Assembly: GCA_020249505.1 (NCBI GenBank)
Contig: JADCFN010000003.1
Span: 186,001 to 250,000, forward strand
Direction of reading: 5' to 3'
DNA: 64,000 bases
Source: Roseomonas sp.
GTDB lineage: Bacteria; Pseudomonadota; Alphaproteobacteria; Acetobacterales; Acetobacteraceae
A program made the translations under genes and the position numbers. This document shows, one piece after another, positions 9,177 to 18,900 of the stretch. The first letter of the stretch is position 1, and the number at the start of each line of letters is the position of its first letter. Below the pieces are notes generated by a model. It saw only the letters and a program-made list of their open reading frames with translations. It ran no database searches and was not told where the DNA came from.

Positions 9177-10493
9177 GTGAATAGCGGCGCGCAGAGGCTG
9201 CGCCGGATCCTGACCCTTGCGGCGCCGACTACCCTTTTGGCGGCGACGCAAATCATCGCGCAATTGATTGAACCCTGGCTGGCCGCGCGGCAGGGCCAGG
9301 CGGCTTTGGCGGGCTGGGCGGTGGTGCTGCCCTTCACCCTGCTGCTGTCCCAAATGTCGGCCGGCGCCATGGGGGGCGGCGTGGTTTCGGCCATTGCCCG
9401 CGCCTTGGGCGGCGGGAAGCGGGATGAGGCGGCGGCGCTGGCGGCCCATGCGCTGATCATCGCCTGTGCCGGTGCGGCGCTGTTCGCGCTGCCCTTTCTG
9501 CTGGCCCCGCGCGCGATCTTGGGCTTGATCGGTGGCGCGGGGGCGGCCGAGGCCGGCGCGGCCTATGCCGCCTGGACCTTTGGTGCCGGCGCGCTGCCGG
9601 CCTGGCTGACCAATACATTGGCGTCCATCCTACGCGGTGGCGGGCGGCATGCCTTGGCGGCGCGCGGCGTAGTGGGCGGCTGGGTGATCTTTCCGCCGCT
9701 CGCCTGGGTCTTCATGGAACCGCTGGGCCTTGGCCTGCCCGGCGCCGGCATGGCCTTCGCGCTCAGCATGAGTGCTTCCGCGCTGATCATGGCGCTTGTG
9801 GTGCTGCGTGGCGGTGCCGGGTTTGTGCCGGATTTCCGAGCGCCGCTCAGGCGGGCGCTGTTCGGGCGCATCCTGGCGGTGGGGCTGATTGCCTGCGTCA
9901 TGGCGACGCTCGCCAATCTCGCGACCATTCTGGTGACGGCGCGCATCGCAGCACACGGGCCGGCGGCCATTGCCGCCTATGGCATTTCCGCGCGCATGGA
10001 ATTCCTGATGATCCCGCTTGCCTTTGGCATAGGCTCCGCACTCACGGCCCTGGTCGGGCGGGCGGTTGGCGCGGGGGATTGGGAGGAGGCGCGGCGCATC
10101 GCCTGGACGGGTGGCGCTTTGGCCTTTGCGGTGACAGGCGTGATCGGCTTTGGCATTGCGCTTTTTCCCGCCCAGGTGGCGGCGGCCTTTGCCAGTGACG
10201 CGGCGGTGGCGGCGATTGCGACCGACGCGCTGGCGATTATCGGCTGGGCCTTGCCGGGTTTTGGCCTGGGCATGGCGCTTTATTTTGCGGCCATGGGCGC
10301 GGGGCGGATGCGCTGGCCGGTGCTGGCGGCCGTCACGCGTGTGGGGCTTGCCGTGCTGGGGGGTGCCTTGCTGATGGATGCGGCGGGGCTTGGGCTGACG
10401 GGGCAATTCATTGCCGTGGCGCTTGGCATTACTGCTTACGGGCTGATTTGTGCGCTCGCCGTGCGGCCTGGGGTTTGGCCGGGAAGAATCTAA
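9177..10493 (+). CDS. MATE-family multidrug/metabolite efflux transporter
   Basis: Inner-membrane antiporter of the MATE (NorM/DinF-like) superfamily, exporting organic cations using an H+ or Na+ gradient. The 438-aa protein is hydrophobic throughout with about 12 predicted segments and an internal two-fold repeat. Features include LAAPTTLLAATQIIAQLIEPWLA, QMSAGAMGGGVVSAIARALGGG and, in the second half, GIGSALTALVGRAVGAGDWEEA, which matches the family's GxxxAxxxLxGRxxGAxxxxxA pattern. The start is GTG (MNSGAQ). It stands alone between gcrA (divergent) and alaS. The substrate cannot be told from sequence. Confidence 0.9.
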   Translation: MNSGAQRLRRILTLAAPTTLLAATQIIAQLIEPWLAARQGQAALAGWAVVLPFTLLLSQMSAGAMGGGVVSAIARALGGGKRDEAAALAAHALIIACAGAALFALPFLLAPRAILGLIGGAGAAEAGAAYAAWTFGAGALPAWLTNTLASILRGGGRHALAARGVVGGWVIFPPLAWVFMEPLGLGLPGAGMAFALSMSASALIMALVVLRGGAGFVPDFRAPLRRALFGRILAVGLIACVMATLANLATILVTARIAAHGPAAIAAYGISARMEFLMIPLAFGIGSALTALVGRAVGAGDWEEARRIAWTGGALAFAVTGVIGFGIALFPAQVAAAFASDAAVAAIATDALAIIGWALPGFGLGMALYFAAMGAGRMRWPVLAAVTRVGLAVLGGALLMDAAGLGLTGQFIAVALGITAYGLICALAVRPGVWPGRI

Positions 10494-10537
10494 CCGCCCC
10501 TTCACGCGCGGGGCGCTGCGCGCTACCTCTCCGGCCT

Positions 10538-10642
10538 TAGAGCAGATCGCGTTCAGATGGAATCTTCTGAACGCGTGAAGATGCTCGAAAAACACAGCTC
10601 TGGAGCGGGTTGCGTGAACCCATGTGAACGCAACATGCTCTA
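10538..10642. repeat. Intergenic palindromic repeat element upstream of alaS
   Basis: A 105-bp block is bounded by perfect inverted ends TAGAGCA and TGCTCTA. It contains a perfect 10-bp inverted repeat, CGCGTTCAGA/TCTGAACGCG (10548-10557 and 10566-10575), separated by 8 nt. A second, weaker pair is GTTGCGT/ACGCAAC. The layout resembles the REP-like intergenic palindromes common in alphaproteobacterial genomes. It ends 26 nt before the alaS start, so it would form structure in the alaS 5' leader if transcribed. I see no second copy in this window. Confidence 0.7.
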
Positions 10643-10668
10643 GAAAACGCGGACCCGATGGGCGAAAC

Positions 10669-13317
10669 ATGACCAGCAGCAATGATATCCGTGCGACCTT
10701 CCTGGATTACTTCCGTCGCAATGGCCATGAGGTGGTGGAAAGCAGCCCGCTGGTGCCGCGCAATGATCCGACACTGATGTTCGCCAATTCCGGCATGGTG
10801 CAGTTCAAGAATGTCTTCACCGGCCAGGAAAAGCGCCCCTATACCCGCGCCACCACGGCCCAAAAATCCGTCCGCGCCGGGGGCAAGCATAATGACCTTG
10901 ATAATGTCGGATATACCGCGCGGCATCATACGTTTTTCGAAATGCTCGGCAATTTCTCCTTCGGGGATTACTTCAAGGAACAGGCCATCCCCTATGCCTG
11001 GGAATTGCTGACCAAGGATTTCGCGCTGCCGAAGGACCGGCTGCTGGTCACGGTCTATTCCGAGGATGATGATGCCGCCGCCATTTGGAAAAAGGTTGCA
11101 GGGCTGACGGATGATCGCATTATCCGCATCCCGACATCGGATAATTTCTGGCGCATGGGCGATACCGGTCCCTGCGGCCCCTGTTCCGAGATTTTCTTTG
11201 ACCATGGCGACAAGATTTTCGGCGGCCCACCTGGCAGCGCCGATCAGGATGGTGATCGCTTCATCGAAATCTGGAACCTGGTTTTCATGCAGTTCCTGGA
11301 AGAACCTGCAGGGGTGCGCAACCCGCTGCCGCGGCCTTCCATTGATACCGGCATGGGGTTGGAACGCTTCGCCGCCATCCTGCAAGGTAAGCACGATAAT
11401 TACGACACGGACACGCTGCGCGCGATTATTCTGGCGAGTGCGGAAGCCACCAGCCAGGACCCTGATGGGCCGTTCCGGTCCAGCCACCGCGTGGTGGCCG
11501 ACCATTTGCGTGCCGGCGCCTTTCTGCTTGCCGATGGCGTGCTGCCTTCCAATGAAGGCCGCGGCTATGTGCTGCGCCGCATCCTGCGCCGCGCCATGCG
11601 CCACGCCCATATGATGGGATCGCGTGAGCCCTTAATGTATCGCATCCTGCCTTCGCTGATCCGGCAAATGGGCACGGCCTATCCGGAATTGGTGCGCGCT
11701 GAGGGGCTGATTGCTGAGACGCTGCGGCTTGAGGAAACGCGCTTTAGGTCCCTGCTGGAACGTGGCCTCCATTTGCTGGCGGAGGAGACCGGCAAGCTTG
11801 GGTCGAAGCAGACCTTGCCCGGTGAGATTGCCTTCCGGCTTTACGATACTTTCGGCTTCCCCTTGGACCTGACGCAGGATGCTTTGCGCGGTGAAGGCCG
11901 CGCGGTGGATGTGGAAGGCTTCAATGCCGCGATGGCGGAACAAAAGCGCCGCGCCCGCGCTGCCTGGGCCGGCAGCGGGGAAGCGGCGACTGAAAGCCTC
12001 TGGTTCGATGTGCAGGAAAAGATCGGCGCCAGCGAATTCCTAGGCTATTCCACTGAAGTCGCGGAAGGTGAGATCACCGCGCTGGTGGTGGATGGCAAGG
12101 TGGTGGACCATGCCGCCGTTGGCACCGAAGTGGCGGTGCTGCTGAATCAGACGCCGTTCTATGCCGAAAGCGGCGGCCAGGTCGGCGATACGGGCGTGAT
12201 TGTCGCGGGCGATGCCTGCGGCATCGAAATCCGTGACACGCAAAAGAAGCTCGGCAATCTTTTCGTGCATCTGGGCAGGGTTGTGCATGGCGAAGCCAAG
12301 CCCGGCATGGCCATCAGTGCGACGGTGGATCATGCGCGCCGGTCCAATATCCGCGCGCATCACTCGGCCACGCATTTGTTGCATGAGGCGTTGCGCCGCC
12401 GGCTTGGCACGCATGTCGCGCAGAAGGGCAGCTTGAATGCACCGGATAGGCTGCGTTTTGATGTCTCCCACAACAAGCCTATGGAAGCCGAAGAACTCGC
12501 CTGGGTGGAAGCCGAGGTGAATGCCCGCATTCGCGAAAATGCTGAGGTGATCACGCGGTTGATGACGCCAGAAGCCGCGGTGGAAGCCGGCGCCATGGCG
12601 TTGTTTGGTGAAAAATACGGCGAAGAAGTGCGCGTGGTCGGTATGGGACATGACCCGGCGGCGACCGACAAGCATGGCGTCTATTCTTTGGAACTTTGCG
12701 GCGGCACGCATGTGCGGCGCACCGGCGATATCGGCCTGTTCAAGATTATTGCCGAGGGCGCCGTCAGTGCCGGCGTGCGGCGCGTGGAAGCCGTCACGGG
12801 TGATGCGGCGCTGTCTTACATCAATGAAATGGAAGAAAGCCTGACGGCGGCGGCGGCTGTCTTGAAGGTGCAGCCGGGCGAATTGGCCGGGCGTATCGCC
12901 GCACTTGTCGAAGAACGCCGCAAGCTGGAACGCGATGTGGCGGAGCTGCGCAAGAAGCTCGCGACCGGTGGCGGCGGGGAGGAGATTGAGGAAGTGGCGG
13001 GGCTGCGGCTTTCGCTGCGTGACCTTGGCGAAGTGCCACCGCGCGACTTGAAGGGCTTGGCCGAGGCCATTCTGAAGGGCGGCAGCGCTGATGTTGTTGC
13101 ACTGATCAGCACGGCTGAAGGCAAGGCGAGTATCGTCGTTGCCGTTGCTGAAGCCGCCAAGGGCCGCGCCGATGCGGTGGCGCTGGTGCGCGCGGCCTCG
13201 GCCGCTGTGGGCGGCAAGGGCGGCGGCGGACGGCCCGATATGGCGCAGGCTGGCGGGCCGGATGCAGCCAATGCGGCAGAAGCGTTGGCGGCGGTGAAGG
13301 CTGCCTTGGTGGGGTAG
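10669..13317 (+). CDS. alaS: Alanine--tRNA ligase
   Basis: Charges tRNA-Ala and edits mischarged Ser/Gly. At 882 aa it is near the E. coli length (876). The class II catalytic domain is intact ([47 protein letters not shown]). The editing domain carries the zinc/editing motifs [12 protein letters not shown] and CGGTHV. The C-terminal C-Ala (DHHA1) region ends with [17 protein letters not shown] chose the ATG at 10669 (MTSSND), which aligns with family N-termini. The track's 15 extra residues lie in the upstream palindromic repeat. Confidence 0.98.
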   Translation: MTSSNDIRATFLDYFRRNGHEVVESSPLVPRNDPTLMFANSGMVQFKNVFTGQEKRPYTRATTAQKSVRAGGKHNDLDNVGYTARHHTFFEMLGNFSFGDYFKEQAIPYAWELLTKDFALPKDRLLVTVYSEDDDAAAIWKKVAGLTDDRIIRIPTSDNFWRMGDTGPCGPCSEIFFDHGDKIFGGPPGSADQDGDRFIEIWNLVFMQFLEEPAGVRNPLPRPSIDTGMGLERFAAILQGKHDNYDTDTLRAIILASAEATSQDPDGPFRSSHRVVADHLRAGAFLLADGVLPSNEGRGYVLRRILRRAMRHAHMMGSREPLMYRILPSLIRQMGTAYPELVRAEGLIAETLRLEETRFRSLLERGLHLLAEETGKLGSKQTLPGEIAFRLYDTFGFPLDLTQDALRGEGRAVDVEGFNAAMAEQKRRARAAWAGSGEAATESLWFDVQEKIGASEFLGYSTEVAEGEITALVVDGKVVDHAAVGTEVAVLLNQTPFYAESGGQVGDTGVIVAGDACGIEIRDTQKKLGNLFVHLGRVVHGEAKPGMAISATVDHARRSNIRAHHSATHLLHEALRRRLGTHVAQKGSLNAPDRLRFDVSHNKPMEAEELAWVEAEVNARIRENAEVITRLMTPEAAVEAGAMALFGEKYGEEVRVVGMGHDPAATDKHGVYSLELCGGTHVRRTGDIGLFKIIAEGAVSAGVRRVEAVTGDAALSYINEMEESLTAAAAVLKVQPGELAGRIAALVEERRKLERDVAELRKKLATGGGGEEIEEVAGLRLSLRDLGEVPPRDLKGLAEAILKGGSADVVALISTAEGKASIVVAVAEAAKGRADAVALVRAASAAVGGKGGGGRPDMAQAGGPDAANAAEALAAVKAALVG

Positions 13318-13343
13318 GTGTTCGCGCCCTGGCCCTTCGCGCC

Positions 13344-13943
13344 ATGAGTGATCTTCGGATCGGCATTGACCTGTCGCATGCTGAACGCAACGCGATTGCG
13401 GTGAGGGAAATGCTAATCGCGCTTCGCACAAAATACGCGCTTGGCCTTTACGAATATTGCAAGGAGGTCAGCATAGCGCCGGGGGTGCTTCCCTACAGCC
13501 ACCCGGTGATCAGGCTGAATACTGCCTTGTTCACCGAAACTGCTTTGCTGGCCAGCTATATCCACGAGCAGATGCATTGGTATGTGACCTGGTATTCCCA
13601 TAAGCATACCGACCAGTGGCGTGTGGTGTGGGCAGCACTCGAACAACGCTATCCTAATCCGCCCATCGGGCGCGACGAAGGCGCTGATACGCTTGCCTCA
13701 ACCCATCTGCACCTGATCGTGAATTGGCTGGAGATTGAGGCGCTCAGCAGCCTTATTGGCGCGGAAGCCGCGCGGGCGCATGTCGCGAACCTGCATTACT
13801 ACCGCTGGATTTATGCCAGCGTCCTACGGGACTGGCGGGCGTTAGGGGAGATTTATGCTTCCCATCAGCTGGTGCCGATCCTCCCTGCCCATGAAATGAG
13901 CCCAGAGGATCTTGCCCTTGCAGCACGGCTTGACGAAGCCTGA
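13344..13943 (+). CDS. Hypothetical protein with HExxH zinc-hydrolase motif
   Basis: I do not recognise the family. The 199-aa protein contains SYIHEQMHWYVTWY, a classic HExxH zinc-binding motif followed by aromatic residues, at about residue 74. A downstream stretch, VNWLEIEALSSLIG, offers acidic residues that could provide a third zinc ligand. There is no signal peptide or membrane segment, so a cytoplasmic location is expected. It lies 26 nt after alaS on the same strand and may be co-transcribed. A metallopeptidase-like hydrolase is plausible, but only the motif supports it. The flanking gene on the other side is convergent. Confidence 0.75.
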   Translation: MSDLRIGIDLSHAERNAIAVREMLIALRTKYALGLYEYCKEVSIAPGVLPYSHPVIRLNTALFTETALLASYIHEQMHWYVTWYSHKHTDQWRVVWAALEQRYPNPPIGRDEGADTLASTHLHLIVNWLEIEALSSLIGAEAARAHVANLHYYRWIYASVLRDWRALGEIYASHQLVPILPAHEMSPEDLALAARLDEA

Positions 13944-13959
13944 GAAAGGCGAAGGCGCC

Positions 13960-14262
13960 TCACATTTCACAAAGCGTCAGCGTGCGGCCTTCGATCAGCG
14001 CCGCATAGGCATCACGCACCTTGGCGAGCCGCGGGTTCTTGGTGTGCACATCTACTGCCGCACGATCCTGATAGACCTCACACAGCATGATGCGGCTTTT
14101 GTCATGCGCGCCATCCTTGTCGAGCGGTTGCAGCACATCAAAGCGCTCACAGCCGGGCTCTTCTTGCAGCGTCAGGCGGGCATGCTCACGGATGATGGCA
14201 TCAAAGGCCGCGTGCTGGCCTTCCTTGATTTTGAATTCGACGGCGATGGCGATTTTGGGCAT
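13960..14262 (-). CDS. ABM-family putative quinol monooxygenase
   Basis: Small ferredoxin-like alpha+beta barrel of the antibiotic biosynthesis monooxygenase (ABM/YgiN) superfamily. These oxidise quinols or other small aromatics without a cofactor, or act in redox homeostasis. The 100-aa product shows the typical pattern: IAIAVEFKIKEGQHAAFDAII, then EPGCERFDVLQPL, then an EVYQDRAAVDVHTKNPRLAKV segment where the family has E-x-W/Y...HxxxxH. It converges with the HExxH gene 16 nt away, and no operon partner is obvious. The substrate is unknown. Confidence 0.85.
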   Translation of the reverse strand: MPKIAIAVEFKIKEGQHAAFDAIIREHARLTLQEEPGCERFDVLQPLDKDGAHDKSRIMLCEVYQDRAAVDVHTKNPRLAKVRDAYAALIEGRTLTLCEM

Positions 14263-14375
14263 GGGGTTTCCTCATCTACAGAACGTCGCGCCTGGCTTTG
14301 TAGCGATGCGATCACCGCAAGCGAGAACCAATGGCGCAGATCACACATTAGTCTGAGCCATTTTGGACGATCACG

Positions 14376-14936
14376 CTAGCGCTTCATGCCTGCCAAATGC
14401 GCCACGCAGCGGGTGAAGCCCGTCAGGTCAAGCCAATGCGCTGCTTCTGCAACCGGATTCACCACAAGAATACCACCCGCCGCAGCAATGCCGCCATCAA
14501 GCATGAGGTTATCGGTCAGCCCGAAATCCTCCACCTCCATGCCATCGGCATCTTCCCAGGCACCATTGGCGCGCCGATGCACCGCACCGCGCAAAGCCGC
14601 CAGACTGCGCATGGTGAAATTCCCCGCCGCATTGCTATAGCCCAGCACCGGCCGGCCAAGGGCGCGCATGAAGCCAAGCTCATACGCCGTGCCAGGATCA
14701 GCCGAGGCACCGCGAAAGGGCGTCAGGTTCGCAATCAGCGCATCACAGCCATGGATATGGGCTTCATTACCGAGGTAAATCCGCATCCAGTCCGTGTCAG
14801 CTTGCGGTGCCTCGGGCGCTGGGTCGGTCGGGAAAACGCCGATCATTCCATGCGCGGCGCAAATGGCTTTCTTGGCCGCCGCAATGGCGTCTCGGTCCGC
14901 CAGAAAAACCTCCGGTCCCGCCAGATATACCCGCAT
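14376..14936 (-). CDS. Nucleoside 2-deoxyribosyltransferase
   Basis: Transfers the 2-deoxyribosyl group between nucleobases, or hydrolyses deoxynucleotides, in salvage metabolism. The N-terminal MRVYLAGPEVF forms the nucleotide-binding start typical of the family. DPGTAYELGFMRALG supplies the catalytic glutamate region. The 186-aa length fits. The track ORF (336 aa) adds 150 upstream residues that are antisense to the divergent hydrolase gene. The ATG at 14936 is the sensible start. It is divergent from the alpha/beta hydrolase with 45 bp between starts, so promoters must overlap. Confidence 0.9.
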   Translation of the reverse strand: MRVYLAGPEVFLADRDAIAAAKKAICAAHGMIGVFPTDPAPEAPQADTDWMRIYLGNEAHIHGCDALIANLTPFRGASADPGTAYELGFMRALGRPVLGYSNAAGNFTMRSLAALRGAVHRRANGAWEDADGMEVEDFGLTDNLMLDGGIAAAGGILVVNPVAEAAHWLDLTGFTRCVAHLAGMKR

Positions 14937-14981
14937 CGCCCCGCCTTGCCTGTCATGGCCTTCCCATGCGCAGATAGGGCC

Positions 14982-15815
14982 ATGGATGCCGAACGGGAAT
15001 ACAATAATCGGGCCCGCGTGCCCGAAAGCGCGGAAATCATCGCCGGCTGGGCGCGCGATGCCGCTGCCTTCCGCGCGAGTGGCGTGCGGGCAGAGCTTGA
15101 CTTGGCCTATGGTGAGGGCGCGCGAGAGAAGCTCGACCTGTTTTTGCCCCCACATGCCGAAGCCGCGCCCACCGCGCTTTTCATCCATGGCGGCTATTGG
15201 CAGGCGCTCGATCGGTCCTTTGTCAGCCATTTTGCGCGCGGCCTGCTGGGCCAGGGGGTGGCGGTGGCGGTGCCATCCTATGATCTCTGCCCCGCCGTGA
15301 CGCTGGGCGAAATTGCCGAGCAAATGCGCCGCGCGGCGGCCTTTCTGCATCGGCGGCGCGGCGGGCGGTTGCTGGCGGCGGGGCATTCTGCCGGGGGGCA
15401 GTTGGCCGCCCTGCTGCTCGCGACCGATTGGCCCGCCTCTCAGCCCGGCCTGCCGGCCGGGATGGTCGGGGCCGCGCTACCCGTCTCGGGCGTCTTCGAA
15501 TTGGGGCCGTTGAAGGGCACCAGCATCGCCAAGGCGCTGAACCTGACGGGGCAGGACATCGCGACCCTTTCGCCACGCCTGCTGCCGCCGCCGGCCTTTG
15601 AGGCGATGCATGTCGTCGTCGGCGGGGCGGAAAGCGATGAATTCATCCGCCAAAGCCGCGACTTCGCCACACATTGGGGCGGCAGTTTTGAAGCCCTGCC
15701 CGGCGCCAATCACTTCACCGTGCTGGACCCCTTCACGGACCCAGCCCATCCCTTGATGATTCGTGCTGGCAAAATGGCGCACCGCCTTGCCTTGCGCCCA
15801 GGCTTCGCGCAGTAA
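14982..15815 (+). CDS. Alpha/beta hydrolase, arylformamidase/esterase-like
   Basis: Serine hydrolase of the alpha/beta fold. The 277-aa protein has the oxyanion-hole motif HGGYW at about residue 70 and the nucleophile elbow GHSAGG. A late GANHFTVLDP gives the catalytic histidine, and a candidate aspartate lies in GGAESDEF. The N-terminus MDAEREYNNRARVPE matches bacterial kynurenine-formamidase-like hydrolases. No kynureninase or tryptophan-dioxygenase gene is nearby, so arylformamidase activity is only a possibility. The ATG at 14982 is chosen. The 195 upstream residues in the ORF track are antisense to the deoxyribosyltransferase. Confidence 0.87.
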   Translation: MDAEREYNNRARVPESAEIIAGWARDAAAFRASGVRAELDLAYGEGAREKLDLFLPPHAEAAPTALFIHGGYWQALDRSFVSHFARGLLGQGVAVAVPSYDLCPAVTLGEIAEQMRRAAAFLHRRRGGRLLAAGHSAGGQLAALLLATDWPASQPGLPAGMVGAALPVSGVFELGPLKGTSIAKALNLTGQDIATLSPRLLPPPAFEAMHVVVGGAESDEFIRQSRDFATHWGGSFEALPGANHFTVLDPFTDPAHPLMIRAGKMAHRLALRPGFAQ

Positions 15816-15850
15816 GAAGAAAGAGGCATTTCAACCGGGGAGGCTTAACA

Positions 15851-17032
15851 ATGAGCTCGTTTTCACGTCGTACCGCCATGGGCGGAGCCTTGGGGCTGCT
15901 GGCAGCGCCCGCCATTCTGCATGCGCAACCCGCAGGCGGGGTGAAGATCGGCTTGGTTGCCGTGCAAACGGGTCCGCAGGCCGCGCTGGGCACGCAATTG
16001 CGCGATGGCTTCCTGATGGGGCTCCGGCATCTGAATGGCCGGCTGGGCGGGCTGACCGCCGAGACAGTCATGATCGATGATGAATTGCGCCCCGATGTCG
16101 CGGTGACCAAGGTGCGCACCGCGCTTGAACGCGACCGCTGCGATTTCATCGTGGGCGTGGTGTTTTCCAATATCCTGCAAGCCATCATGCGACCAGTGAC
16201 GGAATCCAATACCTTCCTGATCAGCACCAATGCCGGGCCTTCCACCTTTGCCGGGCGTGGCTGCAATCCTTTCTTCTTCGCCACTTCCTACAATAATGAT
16301 CAGGTGCATGCCGTGATCGGCCAGGTCTGCGAAGACCAAGGCTATCGGCGCGTCTTTGTGCTGGTGCCGAATTACCAGGCCGGGCGCGATGCGGTGGCCG
16401 GCTTCAAATCCCGCTTCAAGGGCGAAGTGGTAGATGAGGTTTATGTGCCACTCACGCAGCTTGATTTCGCCGCAGAGCTTGCGAAGATTGCTGCCGCGCG
16501 GCCGGATGCGATTTTCACCTTCATGCCGGGTGGGCTTGGTGTGAATCTGGTGCGGCAATATCGCCAGGCGGGGCTGGCGCATATCCCCTTCCTGTCCACC
16601 TTTACGGTGGATGAGGCGGTGCTGCCCGCGCAGCAGGATGCGGCCATTGGTTTCTTCTCGGGGTCGAATTGGGCGCCAAATATGGACAATGCGGCCAATC
16701 GCCGTTTCGTGAGTGATTTCGAAGCGGCCTTCAATTACGTGCCGGCGAGCTATGCTGCGCAGGCCTATGATGGCGCGATGCTGCTTGATTCCGCAATTCG
16801 TCGCGCGGGTGGCAGGCTTGCGGATAAGGATGCGCTCCGCGCTGGGTTGCGCGCGGCTGATTTCACTTCCGTGCGTGGCAATTTCAAGATCGGCGCGAAT
16901 CACTTCCCGGTGCAGGATTTTTGGCTGACGCGCGTTGCCAAGCGCCCGGATGGCAAGTTCCAGACCGAGATCGTGCGCAAGGTGCTTGAGAATAACGTGG
17001 ACCCTTGGGCTGCCGAATGCCGCATGCGCTAA
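15851..17032 (+). CDS. ABC transporter substrate-binding protein, Leu/Ile/Val type
   Basis: Periplasmic type I binding protein that feeds the adjacent Liv-type ABC importer. The N-terminus SSFSRRTAMGGALGLLAAPAILHAQ is a Tat-like signal. The mature part starts near GGVKIGLVAVQTGPQAALGTQLRDG, the usual peripla_BP_6 opening. At 393 aa it has the usual size. The ligand could be a branched-chain amino acid, but many alphaproteobacterial members bind amides, aromatics or other small acids, and sequence alone does not decide. It is first of five genes in an operon with near-zero spacing. Confidence 0.93.
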   Translation: MSSFSRRTAMGGALGLLAAPAILHAQPAGGVKIGLVAVQTGPQAALGTQLRDGFLMGLRHLNGRLGGLTAETVMIDDELRPDVAVTKVRTALERDRCDFIVGVVFSNILQAIMRPVTESNTFLISTNAGPSTFAGRGCNPFFFATSYNNDQVHAVIGQVCEDQGYRRVFVLVPNYQAGRDAVAGFKSRFKGEVVDEVYVPLTQLDFAAELAKIAAARPDAIFTFMPGGLGVNLVRQYRQAGLAHIPFLSTFTVDEAVLPAQQDAAIGFFSGSNWAPNMDNAANRRFVSDFEAAFNYVPASYAAQAYDGAMLLDSAIRRAGGRLADKDALRAGLRAADFTSVRGNFKIGANHFPVQDFWLTRVAKRPDGKFQTEIVRKVLENNVDPWAAECRMR

Positions 17033-17039
17033 AACACTT

Positions 17040-17963
17040 GTGAGCATCGAGCTTTTCCTGGTGCAGGCCTTGAATGGCCTGCAGCTTGGCATTCTGCTTT
17101 TCCTGGTGGCGGCGGGGCTCACGCTGGTATTCGGCGTGATGGATTTCATCAACCTGGCCCATGGGGTGCAGTACATGCTGGGGGCTTACCTCGGCGCCGT
17201 GCTGGCCGCGGCGACGGGTTCCTTCTGGCTTGGGCTTTTGCTGGCGCTGCCAGCGGCCTTGGCCTTTGGACTGCTGCTGGAAGTGCTGATCTTCCGACAT
17301 CTCTATGATCGCGATCATTTGTCGCAGGTGCTGGCGACCTTTGGCGTGATCCTGTTTCTCAATCAGGCGGTGAAGGCAATTTGGGGGGCGGCGCCGTTGC
17401 AAGTGCCCGTACCCGCGCTGCTTGAAGGCGGCGTGGTGCTGATGCCGGGGCTGCAATATCCGCTTTATCGTATTGCGGTGCTGGGCGCCGGGCTTGCTAC
17501 CGCGCTTGGCCTTTGGTTTTTGGTGGAGCGCACGCGCCTTGGCATGTTGGTGCGTGCGGGGGCGAGCAATGCGCCGATGGTATCGGCGCTTGGCGTGGAT
17601 ATTCGCCGGCTCTTTATGCTGGTTTTTGCCTTTGGCGCCATGTTGGCAGGCTTCGCTGGCGTATTGGCGGGGCCGATTTTTTCGGTGGAACCCGGCATGG
17701 GGGATCATGTCCTGATCCTCGCTTTTGTGGTGATTGTGATTGGCGGCATCGGTTCCATTCGTGGCGCCTTTATCGCCGCGCTGATTGTTGGGTTGACGGA
17801 TACTCTCGGCAAATCGCTGATGCCTGATTTGATGCGGCTGTTTCTGGACCCGTCTGCTGCGCGCCAAACCGGCGCGGCGCTGGCTTCCATGCTGGTCTAT
17901 ATCGCCATGGCGGCGATCCTGGCCTTCCGCCCGCGCGGGCTTTTCCCAGCCAGGAGTGGTTAG
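17040..17963 (+). CDS. livH: Branched-chain amino acid-type ABC permease LivH
   Basis: Inner-membrane permease subunit, 307 aa, mostly hydrophobic. It begins IELFLVQALNGLQLGILLFLVAAGLTLVFGVMDFINLAHG, the standard LivH opening. The cytoplasmic coupling segment is ALGVDIRRLFMLVFAFGAMLAGFAG. The start is GTG at 17040, 7 nt after the binding-protein stop. The track's longer ORF (from 16935) overlaps that gene and is rejected. It pairs with LivM to form the translocation pore. Confidence 0.93.
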   Translation: MSIELFLVQALNGLQLGILLFLVAAGLTLVFGVMDFINLAHGVQYMLGAYLGAVLAAATGSFWLGLLLALPAALAFGLLLEVLIFRHLYDRDHLSQVLATFGVILFLNQAVKAIWGAAPLQVPVPALLEGGVVLMPGLQYPLYRIAVLGAGLATALGLWFLVERTRLGMLVRAGASNAPMVSALGVDIRRLFMLVFAFGAMLAGFAGVLAGPIFSVEPGMGDHVLILAFVVIVIGGIGSIRGAFIAALIVGLTDTLGKSLMPDLMRLFLDPSAARQTGAALASMLVYIAMAAILAFRPRGLFPARSG

Positions 17964-17964
17964 C

Positions 17965-18900
17965 ATGCCGCGCCTGCGGCTTGATGTGGCGCTGACGCTG
18001 CTGGTGCTGGCCGTACTCGCGCTCGCGCCCTTCATTGGTCTTGGCGCCAACCATTACCTGACCATGTTTGCGCGCATGATGATTTTGGCCGCGGCCGCCG
18101 TTTCGCTTTCCTTCCTGGTAGGCGGCGCAGGATTGGCAAGCCTTGGCCATGCGGCGGCGCTGGGTGTGGGCGCTTATGCCGTTGCCATTCTGGATGCGCA
18201 TCGGCTGACCGATATCACCATTGTGTTGCCGGTCGCGATTGCCGCCGCCGCGCTGTTTTCCCTGCTGACGGGTGCGATTGCGATCCGGACTGAAGGCGTG
18301 AACTTCATCATGATCACGCTCGCCTTCGGGCAGATGGCGTTCTTCACCGCATCGTCGCTTGCGGCCTATGGTGGGGATGATGGCTATACGATGTATGACC
18401 GGACCGAAATTTTCGGCTCTCGACTGATGGAGAACCGGCTTTTCTTTCATTACCTCTGCCTCGGTTTTCTGGTGTTTTGCTGGGGGCTTTGCGCCATGCT
18501 CTTGGCTTCGCGCTTCGGGCGCGTGCTGCGCGCGGCCCAGGAAAATCCGCTGCGCGCCCAGGCGGTGGGTTTTGCGCCTTATCCGTATCGGCTTTTGGCC
18601 TATGTCATTGCGGGGACGCTGGCGGGGCTGGCGGGCGTACTTTTCGCCAATGCAACGGAATTCGTCGCCCCCGCTTACATGAGTTGGCAGCGTTCCGGTG
18701 AGTTGATTTTCATGGTGATCCTGGGCGGGCTTGGTCGGCTTTCCGGCGCCATCCTTGGCGCTGTGCTGTTTGTGCTGCTGGAGACCTGGCTGCCCAGCCT
18801 GACCACGCATTGGAAAATGATCTTTGGCCCGCTGCTAATTTTGGCGGTACTGTTCATGCGCGGCGGGCTGATTGGTTTTCTGGGGACGCGCCGTGGCTGA
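17965..18900 (+). CDS. livM: Branched-chain amino acid-type ABC permease LivM
   Basis: Second permease subunit, 311 aa. The family pattern is present: YLTMFARMMILAAAAVSLSFLVGGAGLASLGHAAALGVGAYAVA, then TEGVNFIMITLAFGQM, and the coupling helix AAQENPLRAQAVGF. The ATG at 17965 follows the livH stop by one base. A GTG at 17956 is possible but would overlap livH. The stop overlaps the next start, indicating tight translational coupling within the transporter operon. Confidence 0.93.
   Translation: MPRLRLDVALTLLVLAVLALAPFIGLGANHYLTMFARMMILAAAAVSLSFLVGGAGLASLGHAAALGVGAYAVAILDAHRLTDITIVLPVAIAAAALFSLLTGAIAIRTEGVNFIMITLAFGQMAFFTASSLAAYGGDDGYTMYDRTEIFGSRLMENRLFFHYLCLGFLVFCWGLCAMLLASRFGRVLRAAQENPLRAQAVGFAPYPYRLLAYVIAGTLAGLAGVLFANATEFVAPAYMSWQRSGELIFMVILGGLGRLSGAILGAVLFVLLETWLPSLTTHWKMIFGPLLILAVLFMRGGLIGFLGTRRG

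Noticed and set aside
12040-13431. 463-aa minus ORF opposite alaS
   Set aside because: Antisense shadow of a certain gene; low-complexity composition and no motifs.
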